Of a stretch of DNA of 64,000 nucleotides, positions 40,746 through 50,446 are shown in pieces (within the stretch, counting starts at the first letter, position 1; every line of letters starts with the position of its first letter). The notes beneath the pieces are model-generated. The model worked only from the letters and a program-made list of their open reading frames with translations, had not been told where the DNA came from and did not search any database. This DNA comes from Agrococcus beijingensis (GTDB lineage: Bacteria; Actinomycetota; Actinomycetes; Actinomycetales; Microbacteriaceae), in contig NZ_CP132360.1 in assembly GCF_030758955.1 (NCBI RefSeq), forward strand, positions 2,482,315 to 2,546,314, written 5' to 3'. Made by a program: the position numbers and the translations under genes.

Positions 40746-41969
40746 TCAGGCCGTCGGCTGCGTGCGGCGGCGCGCCAGGCCGCGGTCGATCCCGATCAGC
40801 ACGAGGCTGACCGCGACGCCCGTGAACAGCACCCACGGCAGTGCGCCGGGGCCGAAGGAGTCGAACACCAGCGCGCCGACGAGGGCGCCGGCGCCGATGC
40901 CGGTGTTGAACCCCGTCGTGTACCAGGCCATCGCGGGCTGCAGGAAGCGATCCTCGGCGGCGTGCAGCACGCGGGTCTGCAGCAGCGGCGGCAGCGCGCC
41001 CATCGCGAAGCCCCACACCAGCACGGCCGCGAAGGTGATCGGCAGCACGGTCGAGAGCGCGAGCGCGACCATCGTGGCCAGCATGAGCACCATGCAGATC
41101 ACCACTCCCGCGAGCGCGCGGCGGCCGAGCCACACGGCGATGACCACGATCGCGAGCGCCCCCATGACGCCGTAGGCGAGCAGCGCCGGGCTCAGCCATG
41201 CCTCGGGCAGCTGCGCGTGCTGCACGAGGTACGGCGAGATGAAGGTGTAGAAGGCGTACTGCCCGGTCATCGCGAGCGTCGTCGAGACGACCGCGATGAC
41301 GACGCCGCGCACCGACTTGTCGGGGTCGGCGACCGGGATGGCGATCGATCCGGTCTCGGTCGTCGCCACGTCGGCGAGGTGGTCGACGGCCGGCAGCACG
41401 CGCCACACCGCGAACGCCGCGACCAGGCAGGCGACGCCCAGCACCGCGAAGGCGGCGCGCCATCCGACGGCCTGCCCGAGCAGGGTCGACAGCGGCAGGC
41501 CGAGCACGAACGCCAGCGAGCCGCCCGCGCTCGTGATCGCGACCGCGCGGCCGATCTGCTCCTTCGGCACGAGGTAGGCGGCGTAGGCGCCCACCACCGT
41601 CCAGAAGATGCCGTGCGCGAGGCCGCCGACGATGCGCGAGACGACGACCCACTCGTAGGTCGGCGCGAACGCACCGGCCAAGGTCGCGACCGCGAACACC
41701 AGCAGCACGCCGATCACGAGCTGATGCCGCGGCAGCCTGCGGGTCAGGCGGATCAGCGGGGTCGACGACAGCACCACCGTGAAGGCGAAGACCGACACGA
41801 GCAGGCCGACGGCGCTCTCGGAGACCCCGAGCTCGCGGCTCATCGGCAGCACGAGCCCCATCGGCAGCATCTCGATCGAGATGTTGACGAAGATCGCCAG
41901 CGCCAGCACGAGCAGCGCGCCGGTGGGGAACTTCGACGAGCGCTGGTCGGTCGTCGTCTGCTCGCTCAC
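40746..41969 (-). CDS. MFS transporter (DHA1-type drug/metabolite exporter)
   Basis: A 407-residue protein with twelve membrane helices. ILPMGLVLPMSRELGVSES after helix 1 and GGLAHGIFWTVVGAYAAYLVPKE resemble AraJ/YdeA-like sugar or drug exporters. GTG 41969 lies 7 nt after TAGGCT on the minus strand (leaderless). It is divergent from purU with only 36 bp between starts. Substrate unknown. Confidence 0.88.
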   Translation of the reverse strand: MSEQTTTDQRSSKFPTGALLVLALAIFVNISIEMLPMGLVLPMSRELGVSESAVGLLVSVFAFTVVLSSTPLIRLTRRLPRHQLVIGVLLVFAVATLAGAFAPTYEWVVVSRIVGGLAHGIFWTVVGAYAAYLVPKEQIGRAVAITSAGGSLAFVLGLPLSTLLGQAVGWRAAFAVLGVACLVAAFAVWRVLPAVDHLADVATTETGSIAIPVADPDKSVRGVVIAVVSTTLAMTGQYAFYTFISPYLVQHAQLPEAWLSPALLAYGVMGALAIVVIAVWLGRRALAGVVICMVLMLATMVALALSTVLPITFAAVLVWGFAMGALPPLLQTRVLHAAEDRFLQPAMAWYTTGFNTGIGAGALVGALVFDSFGPGALPWVLFTGVAVSLVLIGIDRGLARRRTQPTA

Positions 41970-42005
41970 GTCCGAGAGCCTACGCGGGACTCATAGAATC
42001 GCCGG

Positions 42006-42857
42006 GTGAGCGCGAACCACTGGATCCTGTCGTTCGTGTGCGAGGACCGCCCGGGCATCGTGCACGCGATCACGGGCGCCATCGTCGACTGCGGCGGCAA
42101 CATCACCGAGTCGCAGCAGTTCTCCTCCGCCGACACCGACCGCTTCTTCATGCGGCTGCAGGTCGAGGCCCAGGCCGACCGCGCCGACTTCGAGGCGCGG
42201 CTCGCGCCGGTCGTCGAGCGCTACGGCATGCAGTGGCAGCTCGACGACGTGGGCCGCCCGCTGAAGACGCTGGTGCTGGTCTCGAAGGCCGCGCACTGCC
42301 TCAACGACATGCTCTTCCGCCAGCGCGCCGGGCAGCTCTCGGTCGACATCCCCCTGGTGATGTCGAACCACGCCGACCTCGGCTCGCTCGCGGCCTTCTA
42401 CGACGTGCCCTTCGAGCACACGGCGGTGACGGATGCGTCCACGAAGGCCGCGTTCGAGCGTCGCGTGCTCGAGGTGGTCGAGCGGGAGCAGATCGAGCTG
42501 GTCGTGCTCGCCCGCTACATGCAGATCCTCTCCCCGGAGCTCTGCGCCGCGCTCGAGGGCCGCATCATCAACATCCACCACTCCTTCCTCCCCGGCTTCA
42601 AGGGCGCGAACCCCTACCGCCAGGCGCACGCGCGCGGCGTGAAGCTGATCGGCGCGACCGCCCACTTCGTCACGAGCGACCTCGACGAGGGCCCGATCAT
42701 CGAGCAGAACGTCGAGCGGGTCGAGCACGCCCAGTCGCCCGAGCAGCTGATCGCCATCGGGCAGGACGTCGAGTCGCGCACCCTGTCGCGCGCGGTGCAG
42801 TGGTTCGCCGAGGATCGCGTGCTGCTCGACGGGCAGCGCACCATCATCTTCCGCTGA
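42006..42857 (+). CDS. purU: Formyltetrahydrofolate deformylase
   Basis: A 283-residue enzyme hydrolysing 10-formyl-THF to formate and THF. An N-terminal ACT domain (HWILSFVCEDRPGIVHAITG) precedes a formyltransferase-like domain with VMSNHADLGSLA, LARYMQILSPELC, the catalytic INIHHSFLPGFKGANPY and ATAHFVTSDLDEGPIIEQ. GTG 42006 lies 6 nt after TAGAAT. It balances the folate pool with glyA/folD 8 kb away. Confidence 0.95.
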   Translation: MSANHWILSFVCEDRPGIVHAITGAIVDCGGNITESQQFSSADTDRFFMRLQVEAQADRADFEARLAPVVERYGMQWQLDDVGRPLKTLVLVSKAAHCLNDMLFRQRAGQLSVDIPLVMSNHADLGSLAAFYDVPFEHTAVTDASTKAAFERRVLEVVEREQIELVVLARYMQILSPELCAALEGRIINIHHSFLPGFKGANPYRQAHARGVKLIGATAHFVTSDLDEGPIIEQNVERVEHAQSPEQLIAIGQDVESRTLSRAVQWFAEDRVLLDGQRTIIFR

Positions 42858-42968
42858 CCCCCTGACGGCTTCAGCAGCCGGTCACCGGATGTTCACGGAA
42901 AGGCGTGCATTGCGTCGTCCGCACTGACTAGGTTGTGCGTGACCCCTGCATCACATCGGAGTGGATCT

Positions 42969-45512
42969 ATGCGTGCACGCACCCTGCTCGGCACTGGAAC
43001 AGTCGCCGCGCTCGCCCTCACGGGCATCGTCGCCTCCCCGGCAGTCGCCGCGGAGCATCCCGTCATCAACGAGTTCTCGGCCGACGTCGACAGCACCGAC
43101 ACGAACGGCGAGTTCGTCGAGCTGCTCGGCGCTCCTGGCACCGACCTCAGCGACTTCTCGCTCGCCATCATCGAGGGCGACAACAACACCAACCTCGGCA
43201 AGGTCATCCGCGTCGACGCCGCGCCCTCGCTCGATGCGACCGGCCGCGGCCTCCTGCAGTACCCGCTGAACGGCATCCAGAACAACTCCGCCTCCCTGCT
43301 GCTCGTCTCGGGCGCGATCGCCAACGGGCAGGTCGTCGACGCCGACCGTGACGGCGCGATCGACGCGGGGCTCGGCTTCACCGTGATCGACGCCGTGGGC
43401 GTCAGCGACGGCGGCGCGGGCGACCTGACCTATGGAGCGGCGCTCGTCACATCGTTCGACGGCGGCACGGCCACCGTTGGCGGCGCCAGCCGCATCCCCG
43501 AGGGCACCGACACCGACGCCGCCGCCGACTGGGTGCGCAACGCGTTCTCCGGCGCCGGCATCGAGGGGCGCACCGGCACCCCCGCTCCCGGCCAGGCCTG
43601 GAACACCCCCGGCCAGCCGAACCGCGTCGACGAGGTCGAGGAGCCGCCCGCCGATGTCACCTGCGAGTCGGACGCGGTGGCGATCGGCACGGTGCAGGGC
43701 ACGGGGGCTGCAACCCCCATCGCCGGCCAGACGGTCACCGTGCGCGGCACGGTCGTCGGCGACTGGCAGGTGGGCGGCTTCAACGGCTTCCACCTGCAGG
43801 ACGCCGGTGACGGCGACGCCGCGACGAGCGATGGCATCTTCGTCTACGCGCCCGGCGCCGTCGAGGTCGCCGAGGGCGACCTGCTGACGGTCACCGGCAC
43901 CGCCGCCGAGTTCCAGGGCCAGACGCAGCTGACCAACCCGACCGTGCTCGACTGCGGCGACGGCGCGCTGCCGGCGCCGCTCGCGCTCGAGCTGCCGATC
44001 GCCGACGAGGAGGCCTTCGAGGGCATGCTCGTCACGCTGACCCAGTCGCTGTCGATCCTCGAGTACTTCAACTACGGCCGCTACGGCGAGGTCGTCGTGG
44101 GCACCGACCGCCAGTTCCAGCCGACCGCCGTCGCCGCGCCTGGCTCGGCCGAGGCCGCTGCGATCGCCGCGGCGAACGACGCCAACCGCATCACCATCGA
44201 CGACGCGCGCTCCTCGCAGAACGCCGACCCCGCCATCCACCCGGGCAACCTCGATGCGTTCACGCTCGAGAACGACTTCCGCGGCGGCGACACGATCACC
44301 GGCATCACCGGCGTGCTGGAGTTCCGCAACAGCCTGTGGAAGCTGCAGCCGACCGAGGCGGGCGTCTACACGGCGGTGAACGAGCGCCAGGCTGCGCCCG
44401 AGTTCGAGGGCGCATCGCTCGAGGTCGCCTCGTTCAACGTGCTCAACTACTTCACCACGCTGAACAGCCGCGGCGCGGTCACGGCCGAGGAGTTCGAGCG
44501 CCAGGAGGCGAAGATCGTCGCCGCGATCGACGAGCTCGACTCGGCCATCGTCGGCCTGCTCGAGATCGAGAACAACGCTGGGCTCGCGCTCGACACCCTG
44601 GTCGCCGCGCTCAACGAGGCGGCCGGCCCGAACGCCGACGGCTCCGCGCACTGGGCGGGCATCGACACCGGCCAGCTCGGCACCGACGCGATCACCACCG
44701 CGCTCATCTACCAGCCGGCGCTCGTCTCGCCCGAGGGCGCGCACGCGGTGCTCGACTCGTCGATCGACCCCCGCTTCGACACGTCGAAGAACCGCCCCGC
44801 GCTCGCGCAGTCGTTCCGCGACCTCGCGACCGGCGGCATCGTCACCGTCGCCGTCAACCACCTGAAGTCGAAGGGCTCCGTGTGCGAGGGCGACTCCGGT
44901 GAGCCGGAGCAGGGCAACTGCAACGACGTGCGCACCGCTGCGGCGGCGGCGCTCGCCGACTGGCTCGCCACGAGCCCGACCGGCGTCGACGCTGACGGCT
45001 CGCTCATCATCGGCGACCTGAACTCGTACGACCACGAGGACCCGATCACCACCCTCGAGGCTGCCGGCTGGAGCGACCTGCTCAAGGCGTTCGAGGGCGA
45101 GGAGGCGTACACCTACGTCTTCGACGGCCAGCTCGGCTACCTCGACTACGGCCTGGCTGACGCCGAGCTGCTGCCGAGCGTCGTGGGCGCGGCCGCCTGG
45201 CACGCCAACGCCGACGAGACGAGCCTCATCGACTACACGATGGCGTTCAAGCAGCCCGCGCAGGACGCCCTGTTCGCCCCCGACCCCTACCGCGCGAGCG
45301 ACCACGACGCCGTCGTGATCGGCCTGGCGTTCGAGGGTGACGAGCCGGAGGAGCCTGGCACCGGCGGTCACCCGGTCTTCGGCGACGACCACCCGGTGCA
45401 CGGCGACGACCACCCGGGCCGCGGCTTCGACCGCGGCGGCAGCCACCCGGTGTTCGGCGACGACCGCCCGGGCAAGGGCCACGGCCGCGTGGGAGCGCGC
45501 ACCGCGGTCTGA
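42969..45512 (+). CDS. Secreted ExeM/NucH-family endonuclease
   Basis: An 847-residue exported nuclease. Signal peptide MRARTLLGTGTVAALALTGIVASPAVAA is followed by a lamin-tail-like domain (HPVINEFSADVDS), an OB-fold region (about 235-360) and a C-terminal endonuclease/exonuclease/phosphatase domain (VASFNVLNYFTTL, VGLLEIENN, VAVNHLKSKGS, DLNSYDHEDP, ASDHDAVVIG). It should degrade extracellular DNA. The tail carries HPVFGDD/HPVHGDD/HPGRGFD repeats rich in His and Asp, and there is no LPXTG sorting motif. GGAGTGGATCT precedes ATG 42969; TAGGTT (42929) is a possible -10 box. Confidence 0.9.
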   Translation: MRARTLLGTGTVAALALTGIVASPAVAAEHPVINEFSADVDSTDTNGEFVELLGAPGTDLSDFSLAIIEGDNNTNLGKVIRVDAAPSLDATGRGLLQYPLNGIQNNSASLLLVSGAIANGQVVDADRDGAIDAGLGFTVIDAVGVSDGGAGDLTYGAALVTSFDGGTATVGGASRIPEGTDTDAAADWVRNAFSGAGIEGRTGTPAPGQAWNTPGQPNRVDEVEEPPADVTCESDAVAIGTVQGTGAATPIAGQTVTVRGTVVGDWQVGGFNGFHLQDAGDGDAATSDGIFVYAPGAVEVAEGDLLTVTGTAAEFQGQTQLTNPTVLDCGDGALPAPLALELPIADEEAFEGMLVTLTQSLSILEYFNYGRYGEVVVGTDRQFQPTAVAAPGSAEAAAIAAANDANRITIDDARSSQNADPAIHPGNLDAFTLENDFRGGDTITGITGVLEFRNSLWKLQPTEAGVYTAVNERQAAPEFEGASLEVASFNVLNYFTTLNSRGAVTAEEFERQEAKIVAAIDELDSAIVGLLEIENNAGLALDTLVAALNEAAGPNADGSAHWAGIDTGQLGTDAITTALIYQPALVSPEGAHAVLDSSIDPRFDTSKNRPALAQSFRDLATGGIVTVAVNHLKSKGSVCEGDSGEPEQGNCNDVRTAAAAALADWLATSPTGVDADGSLIIGDLNSYDHEDPITTLEAAGWSDLLKAFEGEEAYTYVFDGQLGYLDYGLADAELLPSVVGAAAWHANADETSLIDYTMAFKQPAQDALFAPDPYRASDHDAVVIGLAFEGDEPEEPGTGGHPVFGDDHPVHGDDHPGRGFDRGGSHPVFGDDRPGKGHGRVGARTAV

Positions 45513-45527
45513 GCACCGAGCGCACAC

Positions 45528-45559
45528 GGAGGGGTCCGGCCTGATGGCCGGGCCCCTCC
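45528..45559. terminator. Terminator between the ExeM nuclease and dnaE2
   Basis: GGAGGGGTCCGGCC pairs with GGCCGGGCCCCTCC (one G-U) around TGAT, 15 bp after the nuclease stop. It serves both convergent genes. Confidence 0.8.
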
Positions 45560-45592
45560 GGCGTTCGGGGGCGGATGCGTGGCGCGCGACGG

Positions 45593-48500
45593 TCAGGCGA
45601 AGTCGCGCGAGCGGGGGCTCGGCACGTCGAAGCGGTCGAGCCGGTCGGCGAGCAGCGCGATCACGCCCTCCTCGGTGCGCTGCAGCATGCCCCGCACGAT
45701 CAGCGCCGGCGCGTGCCGCGCGACCTGCCGCGCGTGCGCCCACAGGCCCTTCGAGACGATCACGTTGAGCATCCCGGTCTCGTCCTCGAGGTTCATGAAG
45801 GTCACGCCCTGCGCCGTGCGAGGCCGCTGCCGGTGCGTGACGATCCCCGCCGCCTGCACCCGCCTGCCCGGCTCGGCCGTCGCCAGCCCGGCGATCGGCA
45901 GCACGCCGCGCTCGTCGAGCATCGCCCGCGCGTGCCGCACCGGATGGTCGTCGGGCGCGACGCCCGTCGACCAGATGTCGAGCGCCACCTGCTCGGAGGC
46001 CGACAGCATCGGCAGCAGCGGCGGCTGCAGGCTCACCTGCGAGCCCTCGAGCTGATCCTCGCGCTCGGTCGAGGCTGGCCCCGCCAGCCACAGCCCCTCA
46101 CGGCGGTTCACGCCCAGCCCGTCGAGCGCCCCGGCGGTCGCGAGCGCCTCGAGCTCGCCGCGGTCGAGGTCGGCGCGGCGGGCGAGGTCGTGCATGTCGT
46201 GCAGCGGCCGCTCCTCGCGCGCCGCCACGATCCGCTCCGCCGCCGCCCGGCCGACGCCCGCGACGCCCGCGAGCCCCATCCGCACCGCGAACCCCGCATC
46301 GCGGCGATGCCGGCCGCGCATCGCCCGCGTCTCCGAGGCGACCGGCGGCACCGGCGGCTGGTCGCGCTCCAGGCAGGCGTCGAGTCCGGCCCGCCCAGGA
46401 CCGGAAGGCACCGCCGCCCCGCGCGTCGTCTGCCGCTCGAGACCCGCGTCGACACCCGAGACGACCACGTCGGGACGCAGGGTCTCGACGCCGTGCCGCA
46501 GCGCATCCGCCACCAGCGACTGCGGCGACCAGAACCCCATCGGCTGGCTGCGCAGCAGCCCGGCGAGGAACGCCGCCGGGTAGTGCAGCTTCAGCCACGA
46601 CGAGGCGTAGACGAGCTTGCCGAACGCGAGCGAGTGCGACTCGGCGAAGCCGAAGCCCGCGAACGCCTCGATCTTGCGGTAGATCGCCTCGCCCGTCTCG
46701 GGCGAGATGCCGTTCGCCGCCATGCCCTCGAACAGCTTCGCCCTGAGCGCCTCGATCTTCTCCTTCGAGCGCTTCGAGCCGATCGCGCGCCGCAGCTGGT
46801 CGGCCTCACCGGCGTCGAAGCCGCCGACCGCGACCGACATCTGCATCAGCTGCTCCTGGAACAGCGGCACCCCCAGCGTGCGCTCGAGCACCGGCTCGAG
46901 CAGCGGGTGCGCGTACGTCACCGGCTCCTTGCCCGCCCGGCGGCGGAGGTACGGATGCACGGCGTCGCCCTGGATGGGCCCTGGACGGATGAGCGCGATC
47001 TCGATCACCAGGTCGTAGAACGAGCGCGGCTTCAGCCTCGGCAGCGTCGCCATCTGCGCCCGCGACTCCACCTGGAACACGCCCACCGCATCGCCCTCGC
47101 AGAGCATGTCGTAGACGCCCGCCTCCTCGGCGGGGATGGTCGCGAGCGTCCACGTCTCCCCCAGGTGCTCGGCCGCGAGCGCGAGGGTGTGCGACAGCGC
47201 GCCGAGCATGCCCAGGCCCAGCAGGTCGAACTTGACCAGCCCCATCCACTCGCAGTCGTCCTTGTCCCACTGCAGCACCGTGCGGTTCGGCATGCGGGCG
47301 GGCTCGATGGGGCACACCGAGCCGACCGGCTCCTCGGTGAGCACCATGCCGCCGGAGTGGATGCCGAGGTGCCGGGGCGCGTGCAGGAACTCGGCGGCCA
47401 GCAGCGACACCTGCTCGGGGATCGTGTCGACGTCGATCTTCGAGTACGACTCGACCGACTTCGACCAGGCGTTCTGCTGCCCGACGGCGTAGCCGAGCGC
47501 CTTCGCGGCGTCGCGCACCGCCGACTTCGGGCGGTAGGTGATGACGTTCGCCACCTGCGCCGCGTTGCGGCGGCCGTAGCGCTCGTACACGTGCTGGATC
47601 ACCTCCTCGCGGCGGCCGGCGTCGAAGTCGATGTCGATGTCGGGCTCTTCCTCGCGCATCATCGAGATGAAGCGCTCGAACGGCAGCCGGTAGCGAATCG
47701 GGTCGACCGCGGTGATGCCGAGGATGAAGCAGACCGCGCTCGCGACCGCCGAGCCGCGGCCCTGGCAGAGGATGCCGCGGCCGTGCGCGAACTCGGAGAT
47801 CTCGAACACGATCAGGAAGTAGCCGGCGAAGCCCTTCTGCTCGATGAGGCCCAGCTCGTGCTCGAGCCGCTCGGCGACCTCGGGGCGCGGCAGGCGGCCG
47901 GCGCCGCTGGGATCGGGCACCGTGTCGTAGACGCGCGGCAGCCGCTCGGCGACCAGCTCGCGCAACCACTCCATCGGCGTCTGCCCGTCGGGCGTCTCGA
48001 TCACCGGCAGACGGGGGGATGCGGCACGCAGGTCGAAGGCGAGCTCGCGTCCGAGCGCCGCGGCCGTACCGACCGCGCCTGGGAAGGCGCGGAAGCGGCG
48101 GGCCATCACGTCGCCCGAGCGCAGCGACGGGACGCCGCCCGCGGGCAGCCACGCGTCGAGCTCGTCGATCGAGCGGTGGGCGCGCACCGCGGCGACCGCG
48201 TCGCCCAGCCACTGCCGCTCGGGGGATGCGACGTGGGCGTTGGTGGTGGCGATCACCGGCAGGCTGCGGGCGCGGGCGAGCTCGGCGAGCACGCTGTTGC
48301 GCTCGAAGTCGCGCGGGTCGCCGATGTCGCTCAGCTCGACCACGACGCGGTCGCGGCCGAACAGCGACGTGAGGCGGTCGAGCTCGTGACCGGACGCATC
48401 CGCCCCCTGCTCGTTCGCGCCGTGGCGGTCGAGCGCCTGGCGCACGGCCCCCTTGCGGCAGCCCGAGAGGATCATCCACTCGCCGCGCGCCGTCTCGGCG

Positions 48501-49033
48501 AGCCGCTCGAGCGCGAAGATGGGGCGGCCCTTCTCGCCCGGGCCGTGATGGTCGGTCGCGAGGTAGCCGTCGGTGAGCGCGGTGGCGAGCGCCGTGTAGC
48601 CCGCGGGGCCGGTCGCGAGCGCCACCAGGTGGCTGCCGTCGGGATCGGGGATGCCGTTCTGCGGCGTCTCGAGACCGAGCGTGAACTCGGTGCCGAAGAC
48701 CGTCGGCAGCTGCGCCTCGGCGGCCGCCTCGGCGAAGCGCACCGCCCCGTAGAGGCCGTCGTGGTCGACGAGCGCGAGCGCCTCGAGGCCCAGCCGGCGG
48801 GCCTCGTTGACGAGCTCGGCCGGGCTCGAGGCGCCGTCGAGGAAGGAGTAGTGCGAGTGCGCGTGCAGCTCGGCGTAGGGGGTCGTCGCGCCCTCGCCGG
48901 GCACGCGGATGCGCGGGCGGCGGGCCTCGTCGAGCTCGGCGGCGCGGCCCGTCCTGCCGGCGCTGACGTCGCGGTCGGAGAGGATGCCCTCGAGCTCGCG
49001 CCAGGGCATCGACGGGTTGTTCCAGCCGGCCAT
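45593..49033 (-). CDS. dnaE2: Error-prone DNA polymerase III alpha subunit
   Basis: A 1146-residue C-family polymerase. PHP domain at the N-terminus (YAELHAHSHYSFLDGASSP), palm acidic motif EPDIDIDFDAGRREEVIQH near residue 465, the QEQLMQMSVAVGGFD region and a C-terminal OB domain (VQAAGIVTHRQRPRTAQG). It performs damage-induced translesion synthesis with ImuA' and ImuB. The start ATG 49033 has no strong ribosome site. Upstream lies a long hairpin and then only the last 90 or so codons of imuB, so the usual imuA-imuB-dnaE2 cassette is broken. No SOS box was recognised. Confidence 0.94.
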   Translation of the reverse strand: MAGWNNPSMPWRELEGILSDRDVSAGRTGRAAELDEARRPRIRVPGEGATTPYAELHAHSHYSFLDGASSPAELVNEARRLGLEALALVDHDGLYGAVRFAEAAAEAQLPTVFGTEFTLGLETPQNGIPDPDGSHLVALATGPAGYTALATALTDGYLATDHHGPGEKGRPIFALERLAETARGEWMILSGCRKGAVRQALDRHGANEQGADASGHELDRLTSLFGRDRVVVELSDIGDPRDFERNSVLAELARARSLPVIATTNAHVASPERQWLGDAVAAVRAHRSIDELDAWLPAGGVPSLRSGDVMARRFRAFPGAVGTAAALGRELAFDLRAASPRLPVIETPDGQTPMEWLRELVAERLPRVYDTVPDPSGAGRLPRPEVAERLEHELGLIEQKGFAGYFLIVFEISEFAHGRGILCQGRGSAVASAVCFILGITAVDPIRYRLPFERFISMMREEEPDIDIDFDAGRREEVIQHVYERYGRRNAAQVANVITYRPKSAVRDAAKALGYAVGQQNAWSKSVESYSKIDVDTIPEQVSLLAAEFLHAPRHLGIHSGGMVLTEEPVGSVCPIEPARMPNRTVLQWDKDDCEWMGLVKFDLLGLGMLGALSHTLALAAEHLGETWTLATIPAEEAGVYDMLCEGDAVGVFQVESRAQMATLPRLKPRSFYDLVIEIALIRPGPIQGDAVHPYLRRRAGKEPVTYAHPLLEPVLERTLGVPLFQEQLMQMSVAVGGFDAGEADQLRRAIGSKRSKEKIEALRAKLFEGMAANGISPETGEAIYRKIEAFAGFGFAESHSLAFGKLVYASSWLKLHYPAAFLAGLLRSQPMGFWSPQSLVADALRHGVETLRPDVVVSGVDAGLERQTTRGAAVPSGPGRAGLDACLERDQPPVPPVASETRAMRGRHRRDAGFAVRMGLAGVAGVGRAAAERIVAAREERPLHDMHDLARRADLDRGELEALATAGALDGLGVNRREGLWLAGPASTEREDQLEGSQVSLQPPLLPMLSASEQVALDIWSTGVAPDDHPVRHARAMLDERGVLPIAGLATAEPGRRVQAAGIVTHRQRPRTAQGVTFMNLEDETGMLNVIVSKGLWAHARQVARHAPALIVRGMLQRTEEGVIALLADRLDRFDVPSPRSRDFA

Positions 49034-49053
49034 CAGGCACCCGCCGTCCCCTC

Positions 49054-49122
49054 GATCTCAACGTGCGAGGTGCGCACTCGGCGCACCACCTGCGGCGAGT
49101 GCGCACCTGACACGTTGAGATC
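49054..49122. repeat. Long two-part hairpin between imuB remnant and dnaE2
   Basis: GATCTCAACGTG (49054-49065) pairs perfectly with CACGTTGAGATC (49111-49122). Inside it, AGGTGCGCACTCG (49068-49080) pairs perfectly with CGAGTGCGCACCT (49096-49108). The two 12/13-bp arms are offset by 2-nt mismatches and the loop is 15 nt. It covers the imuB stop codon. Confidence 0.85.
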
Positions 49123-49407
49123 AGGCATAGCGGCCCTCCGCCAGCCAGGCGCCGTCGGCGTGGAGCAGCACCCACGCCTCGCCCTCGCCGTCGAGGATCT
49201 GCACGCGGTGCACGGTGTCGCCCAGGTCGCGGCGGCGGATCGGCCAGGGCCCCGCCCACGCGACGACCCGGCGCCGCGCGGCGGCGGGCGGCGAGAACAT
49301 CGCCGGGCTGCCCTCGCGCACGTCGAGCCGGCTCGCCTCGACGCTCTCGCCGGCCACGTCGAGCAGCCGCACGGGCAGCGGCGGCCGGAAGACGACCGCG
49401 GGCCGCG
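49121..49407 (-). pseudogene. imuB: Truncated imuB: C-terminal remnant of Y-family polymerase-like protein
   Basis: Only the last 90-95 codons remain: RPAVVFRPPLPVRLLDVAG then WAGPWPIRRRDLGDTVHRVQILDGEGEAWVLLHADGAW. These are the conserved C-terminal tail of ImuB/DinP-like proteins, which bridges DnaE2, the sliding clamp and ImuA'. The polymerase-like core is absent; further upstream the sequence is a different gene on the other strand. The cut lies at about 49395-49415. It ends 88 bp before dnaE2, the normal gene order. Confidence 0.75.
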
Positions 49408-50373
49408 GCGGCCGCCGCGCAGCTCGCCGACGGCCTCGCCCAGCTCGACGGCGGCTTCGGCGCCTCGGTCAGCGGCGCCGCGCAGCTGGCCGACGGCACC
49501 GGCTCGCTCGCCGGTGGGCTCGAGGAGCTGGAGACGGGCGCGATCGCGCTCGCCGACGGCACGCGCGCCGCCGGCAGCGGCGCGGCGCAGCTGGGCGACG
49601 GCGCGAGCGAGCTCGGCGCGGGACTGCGCCAGAGCGTCGACGCGCTGCCGCAGGTGAGCGACGCCGAGCTGGCCGACCTCTCGGAGGTCGCCACGAGCCC
49701 GGTCGGCTTCGACCTCGACGAGCAGGGGGCGCTGCCGAGCGGCGAGGCGCGCGTCGCCTCGCTCGCCGTGCCGATCGGCCTCTGGCTGGGCGCGCTCGCG
49801 CTCGTGCTCGCGCTGGCCCGCAGCGCCCGCCGCATCGCCGCCTCGGCCGAGTCCGACGGGCGCGTGCTGGCCACGATGCTGATCCGCTCGGCGTGGGTGG
49901 TGGCGCTGCAGTCGGTGCTGGCGACGGTCGTCGTGCACGCCATCGGCGGCGTCAGCTGGGCGGCGAGCCCGGCGACGCTCGGCGTCGCGCTGCTGTTCGC
50001 CGGCGTGGCGACCCTGCTGCACCTCGCCTTCGTCGCGTGGTGGGGGCCGGTGGGCACTGCGGTGTCGGTTGTGCTGCTGGGCCTGCAGGCGGTCGCCGCC
50101 GGCGGGATCCTGCCCCGCGACGTGCTCGGCGTGCCGTTCGCCGACATCGCGCCGGTGCTGCCGATGACGCACGCGGTGGATGCGCTGCAGGCGATCGCGG
50201 CCGGCACCGGGGGAGCGGCCGGCACCGCAGCGGTGGGCGGTGCGGTCGCGATGCTCGTGCTGTTCGTGCTGCTGGGGCTGCTGGCGGCCTTCCTGGCGGT
50301 GCGCGCCGCCCGGCGACGCATGACCGGGGAGCGGATCCGGGCGCTCGACGCCCTCGCCTCCGCGGGAGCGTGA
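49402..50373 (+). pseudogene. Truncated YhgE/Pip-family membrane protein (C-terminal part)
   Basis: An open frame begins abruptly at the imuB cut. It runs through the repeat region of YhgE/Pip proteins (AAQLADGLAQLDGG, AAQLADGTGSLAGGLEELETG, AAQLGDGASELGAGL), then the C-terminal ABC-2-like membrane domain with about six helices (VASLAVPIGLWLGALALVLAL to VLFVLLGLLAAFLAV). The N-terminal signal/TM and extracellular part are missing, and there is no promoter or ribosome site; a GTG at 49654 is the only start of any length. It is probably not functional. Confidence 0.75.
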
Positions 50374-50397
50374 CGGAGCCGAGCGCGACCTGCGGAG

Positions 50398-50418
50398 GAC
50401 CGCGCCCCGGGGGCGGTC
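50398..50418 (+). terminator. Terminator-like hairpin after the truncated Pip gene
   Basis: GACCGCGCCC and GGGGGCGGTC are complementary in 9 of 10 pairs. It lies 25 bp after the stop and 29 bp before the convergent TIM-barrel gene's stop. Confidence 0.5.
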
Positions 50419-50446
50419 GCCGACGGCTGAGCGGCCGAGCCCCGGC

